A DNA stretch of 64,000 nucleotides from DATJGR01 sp963812255 (GTDB lineage Bacteria; Pseudomonadota; Gammaproteobacteria; Pseudomonadales; Azotimanducaceae): assembly GCA_963812255.1 (NCBI GenBank), contig CAWEUM010000005.1, positions 1,984,001 to 2,048,000 of the forward strand, written 5' to 3'. Each line of letters begins with the position of its first letter. Within the stretch, counting starts at the first letter, position 1. The position numbers were made by a program, and so were the translations under genes. The notes under the pieces were generated by a model that was not told the origin of the DNA, did no database searches, and saw only the letters and a program-made list of their open reading frames with translations. Of this stretch, positions 1-7,751 are shown one piece after another.

Positions 1-668
1 CACTCATCTACATGGAGGACGACTTTCCTCGCTACGTCGCGGACGGTGTGAGGGCCAAGGCAGCGGCCGACGGCATGACGGTAGTGGTCGATCAGTCGTA
101 TTCGAATGATTTGACGGTCATGCCCGCGCTCGCGAAACGCGTGGCGGCGGCAAACGCCGACGTGGTGATCGTCGGCTCATACATGGACGATGCCGTCGCG
201 TTCGCCAAAGCCGCCAAGGTGGCCGGGGTGCACCCGAAGCTGATGGCGTTCAGCGGCGCGCCGGCACTGCAGGAATTCGTCGAAAAAGTGGGCGTGGCAA
301 ACGTGCAGGGGGTCATTTCGACCGTGCAATGGAGCCGCGGCGCCCGCGTGCCGGGCGCATTCGATTTTGCGTATCGATATCAGGCGCGCTATGACCTGTA
401 TCCGTCCTATGACGTTGCCGGCGGATATGCGGCAGGACAGGTCATCGAAGCCGCGGTACGGCTAGCTGGTACGACCGATCGCGCTGCCGTGCGCAGCCAA
501 CTGCAGAGCTTGAAATTTCGCTCCATTCTCGGCAACTACCGGGTCGATTCATCGGGCCTGCAGACAGCAAAGACCACCGACCTCGTGCAATGCCAGCAAG
601 GCCACATCAGTTTGGTGTATCCCCCGGATATCGCACGTTATCCGCTGCTCTACCCCTACCCGGGCTGA
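1..668 (+). CDS. ABC transporter substrate-binding protein, branched-chain amino acid type (5' partial)
   Basis: The reading frame is open from the window edge (codons in the frame of position 3), so the N-terminus and signal peptide lie outside. The visible ~220 residues look like the C-terminal lobe of a periplasmic LivJ/Leu-Ile-Val-type binding protein: alternating beta-alpha units such as ADVVIVGSY, a ligand-lobe crossing, and a terminal stretch like other amino-acid/amide receptors (DLVQCQQGH). Proteins of this family capture a small solute in the periplasm, either for an ABC importer or as a sensor partner. It lies 24 bp upstream of a membrane sensor protein on the same strand, so it is probably co-transcribed with it and may supply its ligand signal; that link is inference. 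No permease or ATPase gene follows. Confidence 0.8.
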   Translation, partial: LIYMEDDFPRYVADGVRAKAAADGMTVVVDQSYSNDLTVMPALAKRVAAANADVVIVGSYMDDAVAFAKAAKVAGVHPKLMAFSGAPALQEFVEKVGVANVQGVISTVQWSRGARVPGAFDFAYRYQARYDLYPSYDVAGGYAAGQVIEAAVRLAGTTDRAAVRSQLQSLKFRSILGNYRVDSSGLQTAKTTDLVQCQQGHISLVYPPDIARYPLLYPYPG

Positions 669-692
669 GTAAAACACACCGCCACGCGTCGC

Positions 693-2786
693 ATGACCCA
701 TCTCAGCATCAAATCCAAACTGCTGGTCATGCTGCTGGCCGTCAGTCTGTTCTCGATCGGCGTCGTCGCCTCACTCAACTACTACACGAGCTATCGAACC
801 CTGCAGGCCGAAGTGTTTTCTCATCTGACGAGCGTGCGTGCTTCGCGCGCGGATCAGATTGAGCAGTTCGTCGACAGGCTGCGCAGTGAAACCCGCGTCG
901 TCGGCAGCAGCAGCGTGATCGTAGCCGCGGCGCAGGAGTTCATGGTCACGTTTCGACAACTCGAAAGCCTCCCAGTCGACCCCGATTCGGACCTGGTGCT
1001 GCGGAATTACTACGAGGGTACGTTCCTGCCGGAACTCGACAGCGCCACCGGACACATGCCGGAGGTCGACACGCTGATACCGGAGTCGTCGGCGTCGCGC
1101 TATCTACAAGCCCACTACCTCGCGAGGAATCCCTACCCGATCGCGGAAAAATCCGAACTGCTGGGTGCGGACGATGGGTCTGCGTACAGCCAAAGCCACG
1201 CCAAGTACCACCATTTGATCAAACGGTTCCTGCACGAACTTGGTTTTGCCGATGCGTACATCGTAGACATCGACACCGCAACAATCGTTTATAGCGAGAC
1301 GAAACAACCGGACTTCGCGACGCGTCTCACCGATGGTCCTTATGCGCACAGTCATCTGGCTGAATTGTTCCGCACCCTGCAGCGATCGCCGGATCGGGGC
1401 CTGGTCGGGATCGCGGACTTTCAGCCCTACGCGCCCGCGCTCGGTGCTCCATCGGCATTCATCGGCACACCCATCTTGCACAACGGGCGCGCAATCGCCG
1501 TGTTGATTCTGCGGGTGTCGGACAACGCGATCAATCGGGTGATGACCGGCGGCAACGCATGGGAGCGAGACGGACTGGGTAAGACCGGCGAGACCTATCT
1601 GGTCGGACCGGATTTTCGTATGCGATCGAATTCCCGATTTATGATCGAGGACCCCGTTCGATACACGCAAGAGCTGCGTGAGCAGCGTATGTCCGAGGCG
1701 GAAATCAAGAGCATTCTGCGCCACAAGTCGACAATCCTGACGCAGAAGGTGCACAGCTACGCGTCCGAACAGGCCATCGCCGGCAACGAAGGCACCGGTG
1801 TCAGCGTCGGCTATCGCGGCGTCGAAGCGTTGAGTTCGTGGGCACCGTTGCGAATCGCGGGACTGGACTGGGGCATCGTCTCGAAGATCGACCGCAGCGA
1901 AGCCTACGCACCTATGCAGCGTATGGCGCGCGATACGCTGATCCAGACGCTGGTGGTGCTGCTGGTCATTACGCTGGCGGTGATGTTTCTGGCAACCTCG
2001 TTCGTGCGGCCCGTCAACGATCTGATCGCGCGGGTGCGACAGGCGCGCGCCGGTCAGACCGACGTGAGTTTTGCCACCGAATCGACCGACGAGATCGGCG
2101 ACCTGGCGTCTTCATTCCGCGAACTGATCGGCAGCGTGCAGAAACAGACCCGGTTGCTGGGAGAAGTGACTCACCAGAATCACCAGTTGCTCGAGAACCT
2201 GATGCCCAAAGGCATGGCTCAAAGAGTCCGCATCGGGCAGGCGGAAATCACCGAGCGCATCGAAGACGTGACGGTCGTGTTCGCCGAGTTGCGCGGGCTG
2301 GCCGAATATACCCATACGACATCCGACAACGAGTCGGTGGCAGTCCTGAAGCGGCTGATCTCGGCGTTCGACGAAGTCGCGGCACAGCACAGCGTGGAAC
2401 GCATCAAAGTGATCGGCGACATGTATCTTGCGGTGGTCGGCTTGTCGCAGCCGCTGCTAGACCACGTCTCTCGAGCCGTGGCGTTTGCGGTCGCGGCACG
2501 CGCGATCGTTGCCGATTTCAACCACGAGAAGAATGCGCAGCTCGGCCTGACGGTTGGCATCGACTGCGGCAGCGTGGTCGCCGACGTGATGGGGCAGGGA
2601 CAATTCCTGTTCCAAATTTGGGGCACGCCGGTGATCGCCGCAGATCACGCGATGGACAATGGCGAGGTGAACGACATCGTCGTGACGCGCAACGTGCGCG
2701 ACCGTCTCACCGATCAGTACACCTTCGAATCCCTGCAGACGTCGAAGGCCGGCGCCCCGCTGTGGACCCTCGCCGACCGTGTCTGA
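693..2786 (+). CDS. Membrane sensor with periplasmic Cache-like domain, HAMP and degenerate class III nucleotide cyclase domain
   Basis: 697 residues. A membrane segment at ~8-28 is followed by a long periplasmic domain (~30-405, Cache-like by length and position), a second membrane segment (~412-436), a HAMP linker (RPVNDLIARV), a coiled signalling helix and a class III adenylate/guanylate cyclase fold (~510-690). The cyclase keeps Lys572 and the second metal Asp (D576 in VIGDMY). The first metal Asp is Glu532 (VFAELRG). The adenine-specifying Asp is Gln641, and the transition-state Asn and Arg positions are Ile648 and His652 (WGTPVIAADH). By family knowledge this should abolish or greatly reduce cAMP/cGMP synthesis, so it is more likely a signalling scaffold. 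Its last 8 bp overlap the next gene, an MscS channel, pointing to coupled translation. No convincing ribosome-binding site is seen; the start is the first Met before the membrane helix. Confidence 0.85.
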   Translation: MTHLSIKSKLLVMLLAVSLFSIGVVASLNYYTSYRTLQAEVFSHLTSVRASRADQIEQFVDRLRSETRVVGSSSVIVAAAQEFMVTFRQLESLPVDPDSDLVLRNYYEGTFLPELDSATGHMPEVDTLIPESSASRYLQAHYLARNPYPIAEKSELLGADDGSAYSQSHAKYHHLIKRFLHELGFADAYIVDIDTATIVYSETKQPDFATRLTDGPYAHSHLAELFRTLQRSPDRGLVGIADFQPYAPALGAPSAFIGTPILHNGRAIAVLILRVSDNAINRVMTGGNAWERDGLGKTGETYLVGPDFRMRSNSRFMIEDPVRYTQELREQRMSEAEIKSILRHKSTILTQKVHSYASEQAIAGNEGTGVSVGYRGVEALSSWAPLRIAGLDWGIVSKIDRSEAYAPMQRMARDTLIQTLVVLLVITLAVMFLATSFVRPVNDLIARVRQARAGQTDVSFATESTDEIGDLASSFRELIGSVQKQTRLLGEVTHQNHQLLENLMPKGMAQRVRIGQAEITERIEDVTVVFAELRGLAEYTHTTSDNESVAVLKRLISAFDEVAAQHSVERIKVIGDMYLAVVGLSQPLLDHVSRAVAFAVAARAIVADFNHEKNAQLGLTVGIDCGSVVADVMGQGQFLFQIWGTPVIAADHAMDNGEVNDIVVTRNVRDRLTDQYTFESLQTSKAGAPLWTLADRV

Positions 2787-4263
2787 GCTGCTCACTGCCG
2801 ACTGGTTCGTCTGGGGAATCGGTCTCATTCTGGGGTTTCAGCTGCTCGTCGTTCTGCTGGGCGAAGCAATCTATCGCGCCGATCGCCGCACGTTGCCGAT
2901 CGGCGGCATCTTCAGAGCGCTGCGCAACATTGTGTTGCCGTTGGCGGTGTTGTTCGTATTCATGACGCGCTTGCTCGAGGTCGAACGCGACTCCGTTTGG
3001 GTGCGGCTGGTGGAGACCGCGCTGTGGACCAGCGTCGTCTACGCGGTGCTGCTGGTGTTCAACGTGCTGGTATTCGAGAACGCAGCCCAGGGAACATGGC
3101 GCAGTCGCGCACCGAAGCTGTTCCAGGATCTGATTCGGCTGCTGCTGGTCGTGATCGGCGCGGCCATTGTCTTGTCGGTCGTATGGCGCCAGAACCTCGG
3201 TGGCCTGATCGCCGCGCTGGGTGTGGGTTCGATCGTGCTCGGCCTCGCGCTGCAGGAAACGTTGGGCAACCTGATGTCGGGCATTGCGCTGTTCTTCGAG
3301 CGGCCGTTTTCCGTCGGCGATTGGATTTCGGTCGGCGGCCAGCACGGCAGAGTCGTGCAGGTCACCTGGCGATCGGTGCATCTGCGTACGAGCGAACAGA
3401 ACCTGTTGATCCTGCCCAACTCCGCGATGGGCCGCGAGACGATCACCAACTATTCGCAACCGTCCGATGAGCAAGCACTGCACTTGTCGTTTGCATTTGG
3501 TCTGGATGCACCACCGAATCGAGTCAAAGCCATGCTGGTCGACGTCGCGCGCGGCCAGCCATTGATCCTGGCGGACCCGCCGCCTTGGGCTGTCGCACGC
3601 GAAGTGCTGGCAGACCGAATTCGCTACGAGGTACGCGCCCACATCGAACACGGCCGCCACCGGCTGGCTGCAACCGACCGACTCACCTCCGCGGTGTGGT
3701 ATGCCGCGCGTCGGACGGGTCTGCCATTGCCGCTGCCGCATGCGATCGAAGTGCGGGTTCACGACCCTAGCGCTGGTCGTTCCCATGCAAACGAGCCATA
3801 CGAAACGGTGTTGCGTCGCGCCGAAGGCATCCGGGTTCTGCCGGCCGACGCGATTGCACGCCTCGCCGAAGCCGCCGACCGCGTGCTGTTCGGGGCCGGA
3901 GAACGGCTGATCACTGCGGGCGAAGTGCCACAGAGCGTTTACCTGATCACGTCGGGCGAAGCGCTTGGCACCTATCCGGCCGATGCCGGCGGGACCGGCT
4001 CGATTCGATTCGGCGCCAACGAAGTACTCGGCGTGACGTCGCTCGCGCGAGCTCAGGCGAGCGAAACGCATATAGACGCGGTAACCGACGTCGCCGTCAT
4101 TCGCCTTTCGCGCGACGTTGTCGCGCACGTGCTGCAGGAGTACCCCGCGGTCAGCGATCAATTTGCACGGATCTGGCACGCGCGCGCCGAGGTTTTGCGT
4201 CGGTCGGGCCAACTCGCAGATGCGTTGGCATCGGAACAGACCCCCCAGGATTCTATTGAGTAG
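2779..4263 (+). CDS. MscS-family mechanosensitive channel with C-terminal cyclic-nucleotide-binding-like domain
   Basis: 494 residues, GTG start inside the end of the preceding gene. Four hydrophobic helices (~8-31, 50-67, 76-99, 114-135) lead to a pore helix and MscS beta domain (LGVGSIVLGLALQETLGNL, then ERPFSVGDWI). A cytoplasmic vestibule follows, then a cNMP-binding beta-roll (~360-475). In cNMP-binding domains the phosphate cassette carries Gly-Glu and a conserved Arg. Here it reads LGVTSLARAQASE, with Val419 in place of Glu and no Arg, so normal cAMP/cGMP binding is doubtful. Together with the degenerate cyclase upstream this looks like a dedicated sensor/channel pair that has lost standard nucleotide chemistry. 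Function as an inner-membrane ion channel is inferred from family. Confidence 0.87.
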   Translation: MSELLTADWFVWGIGLILGFQLLVVLLGEAIYRADRRTLPIGGIFRALRNIVLPLAVLFVFMTRLLEVERDSVWVRLVETALWTSVVYAVLLVFNVLVFENAAQGTWRSRAPKLFQDLIRLLLVVIGAAIVLSVVWRQNLGGLIAALGVGSIVLGLALQETLGNLMSGIALFFERPFSVGDWISVGGQHGRVVQVTWRSVHLRTSEQNLLILPNSAMGRETITNYSQPSDEQALHLSFAFGLDAPPNRVKAMLVDVARGQPLILADPPPWAVAREVLADRIRYEVRAHIEHGRHRLAATDRLTSAVWYAARRTGLPLPLPHAIEVRVHDPSAGRSHANEPYETVLRRAEGIRVLPADAIARLAEAADRVLFGAGERLITAGEVPQSVYLITSGEALGTYPADAGGTGSIRFGANEVLGVTSLARAQASETHIDAVTDVAVIRLSRDVVAHVLQEYPAVSDQFARIWHARAEVLRRSGQLADALASEQTPQDSIE

Positions 4264-4377
4264 ATCGGGTATCTGCGCCAATCGACATATCGACCCCGTT
4301 CCATCGCTGGTCGCCGACGGTTGCATCTCATTGCAGCGATGCGATAGCGTCGCGCTCGCTGCTCGCTATAGAGACGG

Positions 4378-5181
4378 ATGTTCGTGACGCTGAAGATCGT
4401 GGTGTTGAACCCGAAAGGCGGGTCCGGCAAGACCACGGTTGCGACGAATCTCGCGGCGTTCTACGCTCAGCGCGGCCAGTTCCCGGCGCTTCGAGATCTC
4501 GATGCGCAGGCGTCGAGCACGCGATGGCTCGCGAAACGAAGCGAAGACGCACCGCGCATCCATGGCGTATCGCCGTTCAACGTACCCGCCAAGGTCACAC
4601 GGACGTTCGCGATGCGTATTCCACCAGAGGTCGCGCGCATCGTCGTCGATACGCCTGCAGCGATCGGCAAACACCAGTTCATCGAATTTACCCGCGACGC
4701 CGATCGAATCCTCGTTCCGGTGTTGCCGTCCGACATCGACATCCAGGCGGTTACGCGTTGCATCGCCGATCTGCTGCTGCACGCAAAGATCTCGCGTAGC
4801 GAAAATCGCATCGCCGTTGTCGCGAACCGCGTCAAAAGGAACACGCTGATCTTCCGTTCGCTGATGCGCTTCCTGGATTCGCTCAAGATTCCAGTTGTTG
4901 CCGCGTTGCGCGATTCCCAGAACTACATCCGCGCCGCGGAGTCGGGTGTCGGTCTGCACGAGATGACCGGTTCGCGAATCGGTATCGATCAAGCCCATTG
5001 GACGCCGCTGATCGATTGGATCGAGCACGGCAAGGTGCCGACGGAAGAAACGCAGTGGGACGATACCCCCCCGAATGATCCAGATTCGGTTCCCGAGGGG
5101 TCGAGTGAGCTGCCCACCGAATCGATCTCTCCATTGCGTCTGTTGAGCGTTTCCGCTTTCATCGAGCGTAAGTCTCAATAG
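4378..5181 (+). CDS. ParA/MinD-like ATPase, orphan
   Basis: 267 residues. The deviant Walker A of the ParA/MinD superfamily is present (PKGGSGKTTVATNLA, residues ~12-26) with the signature lysine, and Walker A' reads RDLDAQASS. VVDTPAA marks the Walker B/switch region. These ATPases form ATP-dependent dimers that position DNA, chemoreceptors or protein complexes. No ParB gene or parS-like repeat is next to it, so it is unlikely to be the chromosomal ParA; cargo positioning is a guess. The last ~45 residues are rich in Pro, Glu and Ser and look disordered. Transcription is probably separate from the channel gene 114 bp upstream; the CoA-transferase gene follows after 10 bp. The ATG at 4378 is chosen because the Walker A sits at the expected N-terminal position. 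Confidence 0.85.
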   Translation: MFVTLKIVVLNPKGGSGKTTVATNLAAFYAQRGQFPALRDLDAQASSTRWLAKRSEDAPRIHGVSPFNVPAKVTRTFAMRIPPEVARIVVDTPAAIGKHQFIEFTRDADRILVPVLPSDIDIQAVTRCIADLLLHAKISRSENRIAVVANRVKRNTLIFRSLMRFLDSLKIPVVAALRDSQNYIRAAESGVGLHEMTGSRIGIDQAHWTPLIDWIEHGKVPTEETQWDDTPPNDPDSVPEGSSELPTESISPLRLLSVSAFIERKSQ

Positions 5182-5191
5182 AGCCGAACCC

Positions 5192-6391
5192 GTGGCACGT
5201 GCATTCGACGGCATTCGAATCATCGATTTTACCCAGGTTCTCGCCGGACCATTCGCGACGCAGCAACTCGCGCAGCTCGGCGCCGATGTCATCAAGATCG
5301 AGCAACCCGTTACGGGCGATCAGACGCGGGGCCTGATGCCCGGCACCGATGACGCGGGCATGTCGCCGTCGTTTCTGACCTGCAACCTCGGTAAGCGCAG
5401 CCTCACCTTGAACCTGAAAGCAGCGCAGGCGCGCGCCATTGTTCACGCGTTGGTGCGCAACGCCGACGTTGTGATCGAAAACTTCACGCCCGGCGTCATG
5501 CAGCGTCTGGGCTTCGACTATGCAGCACTTTCGCCGATCAAATCCGATCTCATCTATTGCTCGATCTCCGGCTATGGCCAGAGCGGCCCGAAGTCGGGAT
5601 ATGCGGCGTACGACGGCGCGATCCAGGCTGCCAGCGGCATGATGGCGATCACCGGTCATCCCGAAACCGGCCCCACACGCACCGGCTATATGCCGGTAGA
5701 CATGGCGACGGCGCTCAATACGGCGTTTGCGATTTCCGCCGCGCTGTATCGCCGCAACGTCACCGGCGCCGGACAATGCATCGACGTGGCGATGATGGAC
5801 ACCGCGATGGTCGTGCAGGCGCCACAAGTGAGTAACTATCTCGTCAATCGCGTGCAGCCGGAGTTATTCGGTAACCGATCACCCACACGCCAGCCGACCG
5901 CGAACGTCTTTGCAACGGCGGACGGCCATATTCAAGTGGTCGCGTTGAAAGAGCCGCAGGTGCGCAAGCTCTTCGACGTACTCGGCTGCGGCGAGCAGTA
6001 TGCGGACGCGCGATTCGCCACCGCCGATGCACGTGTGGCCCACACCGCCGCGGTGAACGAGCTCCTGACGAGTCGATTCGGTCGCGAAGCAACCCAGACA
6101 TGGCTGACGCGGCTGATCGATGCCGGTGTTCCGGTTGCCGAGATTCGGGACTTCGAAGCCGTCGTTGCAGATACGCAATTCGACGGCCGCAACGCGCTGA
6201 TGGAAATCGAACTGCCGAACAAGCCCGGTCGTCGCGCCAAGGTGGTGGGTTCCGGCTACGTCGCCACGCCCGATGGACCTGCACTACAGCGCCCTCCACC
6301 AAAGCTGGGCGAACACACTTCCGAAATCCTTGCCGAACTCGGCTATTCGGACACCGACATCGACGCGCTGCGCGCGGACTCGGTCATTTGA
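5192..6391 (+). CDS. CaiB/BaiF (family III) CoA transferase
   Basis: 399 residues, GTG start, the usual length for family III CoA transferases, which move CoA between carboxylic acids through an enzyme-bound aspartyl-CoA. The N-terminus IIDFTQVLAGPFATQQLAQLG is the family hallmark. The catalytic Asp is expected in the MPVDMATALNTA region (around residue 170) and an Asp is present there. The hot-dog dehydratase gene begins 2 bp after its stop, so the two are almost certainly co-translated. A CoA transferase followed by an enoyl/mesaconyl-CoA hydratase-like protein suggests activation and hydration of an unsaturated or branched dicarboxylic acid. The substrate cannot be read from sequence. Confidence 0.9.
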   Translation: MARAFDGIRIIDFTQVLAGPFATQQLAQLGADVIKIEQPVTGDQTRGLMPGTDDAGMSPSFLTCNLGKRSLTLNLKAAQARAIVHALVRNADVVIENFTPGVMQRLGFDYAALSPIKSDLIYCSISGYGQSGPKSGYAAYDGAIQAASGMMAITGHPETGPTRTGYMPVDMATALNTAFAISAALYRRNVTGAGQCIDVAMMDTAMVVQAPQVSNYLVNRVQPELFGNRSPTRQPTANVFATADGHIQVVALKEPQVRKLFDVLGCGEQYADARFATADARVAHTAAVNELLTSRFGREATQTWLTRLIDAGVPVAEIRDFEAVVADTQFDGRNALMEIELPNKPGRRAKVVGSGYVATPDGPALQRPPPKLGEHTSEILAELGYSDTDIDALRADSVI

Positions 6392-6393
6392 TC

Positions 6394-7200
6394 ATGCGGG
6401 CAGTCGAGCACACCCTCATCGCAGCGATGCCCGAGGCGGATGCGCCGAACCCAGGCAACCCGATTCATTCCAGCGACGGTGCGCGTGACTATGGATTTCG
6501 CGCCGCGCTCGTCGGTGGCGCCACGGTTTACGGCTGGTGCGTACCCGCGATCATCGACGCGGCCGGCATGGGCTGGCTCGAACACGGATGGGTGGACGTG
6601 GCGTTTCGCCGGCCGGTGTTTCCGAACGATTCGCTCAGGGTTCGCATCGACTCCAACGGCACATTCGAGGTACGCGGTCCGGACGATCGCGTGCGCATAG
6701 AAGGGCATGTCGGGTTGGGTGACGCGACGTGGCTGACGGAGCTGACGCCGCCGACACACAAGGCAGCGCAGCCCGCTGCCAACCCGCTGCCAGATTTGTC
6801 ACCGCACAACGTGCCCGTCGGTCGCGACCTGCTCGCGCGCCGCGTGCCGTTGCCGCGCCTGGACGCGGAAGCGTTCTGCCGCGAAAAGCAGTCTGAAACG
6901 TTGCAATGCTTCTACGGCGACGCAGCACGCGTGCATCCTGCGTGGCTTGCGAATCAACCGATCTATTGGCTGCATCATTCGTTCGCATACGGCCCAGCGA
7001 TTCACACCGCAAGCCGCATTCAACACCGGCGCGATGCGCGCGTCGATCGGGACTATCTGGTGCTCGGGCGCTGCGTCGATGCGTTCGAGCGGAAGGGGCA
7101 TCAATACATCGTCAACGATGTCGAGATACTCGACGACACGAACGGGTCTGTCGCCGTCATGCGCCACACCGCCATTTATCAGGTTGCAAGGTCGAACTGA
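6394..7200 (+). CDS. FAS1-type/MaoC-like hot-dog dehydratase (acyl-CoA hydratase family)
   Basis: 268 residues from the ATG 2 bp downstream of the CoA transferase; an upstream in-frame extension runs inside that gene and is not used. The segment around residue 23 has the hydratase pattern NPxHxxDxxRxxGF, which holds the catalytic Asp/His of MaoC-like enoyl-CoA hydratases, and VGGATVYGW continues the hot-dog helix. Length and two-module layout resemble mesaconyl-C4-CoA hydratase and related FAS1-like dehydratases. The role is probably reversible hydration of an enoyl-CoA made by the neighbouring transferase. Which CoA ester is used is unknown. Confidence 0.82.
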   Translation: MRAVEHTLIAAMPEADAPNPGNPIHSSDGARDYGFRAALVGGATVYGWCVPAIIDAAGMGWLEHGWVDVAFRRPVFPNDSLRVRIDSNGTFEVRGPDDRVRIEGHVGLGDATWLTELTPPTHKAAQPAANPLPDLSPHNVPVGRDLLARRVPLPRLDAEAFCREKQSETLQCFYGDAARVHPAWLANQPIYWLHHSFAYGPAIHTASRIQHRRDARVDRDYLVLGRCVDAFERKGHQYIVNDVEILDDTNGSVAVMRHTAIYQVARSN

Positions 7201-7214
7201 TCGGGAGAGGGTCA

Positions 7215-7682
7215 ATGAAGCGGATATCAGCGTTTTGGTTTGTTTTTCTGATCGTATTGCTGGCGGGCTGCGGACCGCAGGGACAGCGGGCTGGATTCAT
7301 ACTGGGCGGCACCGAGACTCCGGTGCCGGCCGATTGGCGATTCACCGATACATACAAGGAAATCGCGATTCAGGTCCACACGCCGTATCTGATCCCGCAC
7401 GCCGTCACGATCTGGTGTGCCGAAATGGACGGTCAGCTCTATGTGGCCGCAAGCGCGCCGGAGACGAAGCATTGGCCGGGTTGGGTGGATCGTAATCCGG
7501 ACGTACGTCTTCGCATCGGCGACAACATCTATGCGGTACGGCTCACGCCGGTCGAAGACGCCGGCACCATCGCGCGAGTGCAGGCCGCGTACGCCGCAAA
7601 GTATCAGTTGAAGGCGAACTCGGACGGCGGTGTGCGCGACGTACGCTACTGGCACGTGGCGGCGCGGCCAAGCGCGACCTGA
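7215..7682 (+). CDS. Putative lipoprotein with a split-barrel (DUF2255/PNPOx-like) domain
   Basis: 155 residues. A good ribosome site (GGGAGAGG) precedes the ATG at 7215. The N-terminus is a lipoprotein signal: MKR, a hydrophobic run, then lipobox LLAGC, so Cys21 should be lipidated. The rest (VTIWCAEMDGQLYVAAS, then WVDRNPDVRLRIGDNIYAVRL) resembles FMN/F420-binding split-barrel proteins of the DUF2255 / pyridoxamine-oxidase-like type, but no cofactor-binding residues can be assigned with confidence. It sits 14 bp after the hydratase gene on the same strand and may share its transcript. Function unknown. Confidence 0.72.
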   Translation: MKRISAFWFVFLIVLLAGCGPQGQRAGFILGGTETPVPADWRFTDTYKEIAIQVHTPYLIPHAVTIWCAEMDGQLYVAASAPETKHWPGWVDRNPDVRLRIGDNIYAVRLTPVEDAGTIARVQAAYAAKYQLKANSDGGVRDVRYWHVAARPSAT

Positions 7683-7751
7683 CGTCCAGTGAATCGCCCT
7701 GCCGGCATGCTGTTCGATCTCGTCGAGACGCTCATCGATCGACGCGGTTCG

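Noticed and set aside
1838..2965. Plus-strand 375-codon frame overlapping the cyclase gene
   Set aside because: Shadow frame: very high Arg content, no domain, and covered by the HAMP-cyclase gene.
2707..4326. A 539-codon open frame on the minus strand opposite the MscS channel gene
   Set aside because: It is antisense to a gene with clear membrane and MscS motifs, is rich in Arg/Gln/His as expected of GC-rich shadow frames and shows no domain.
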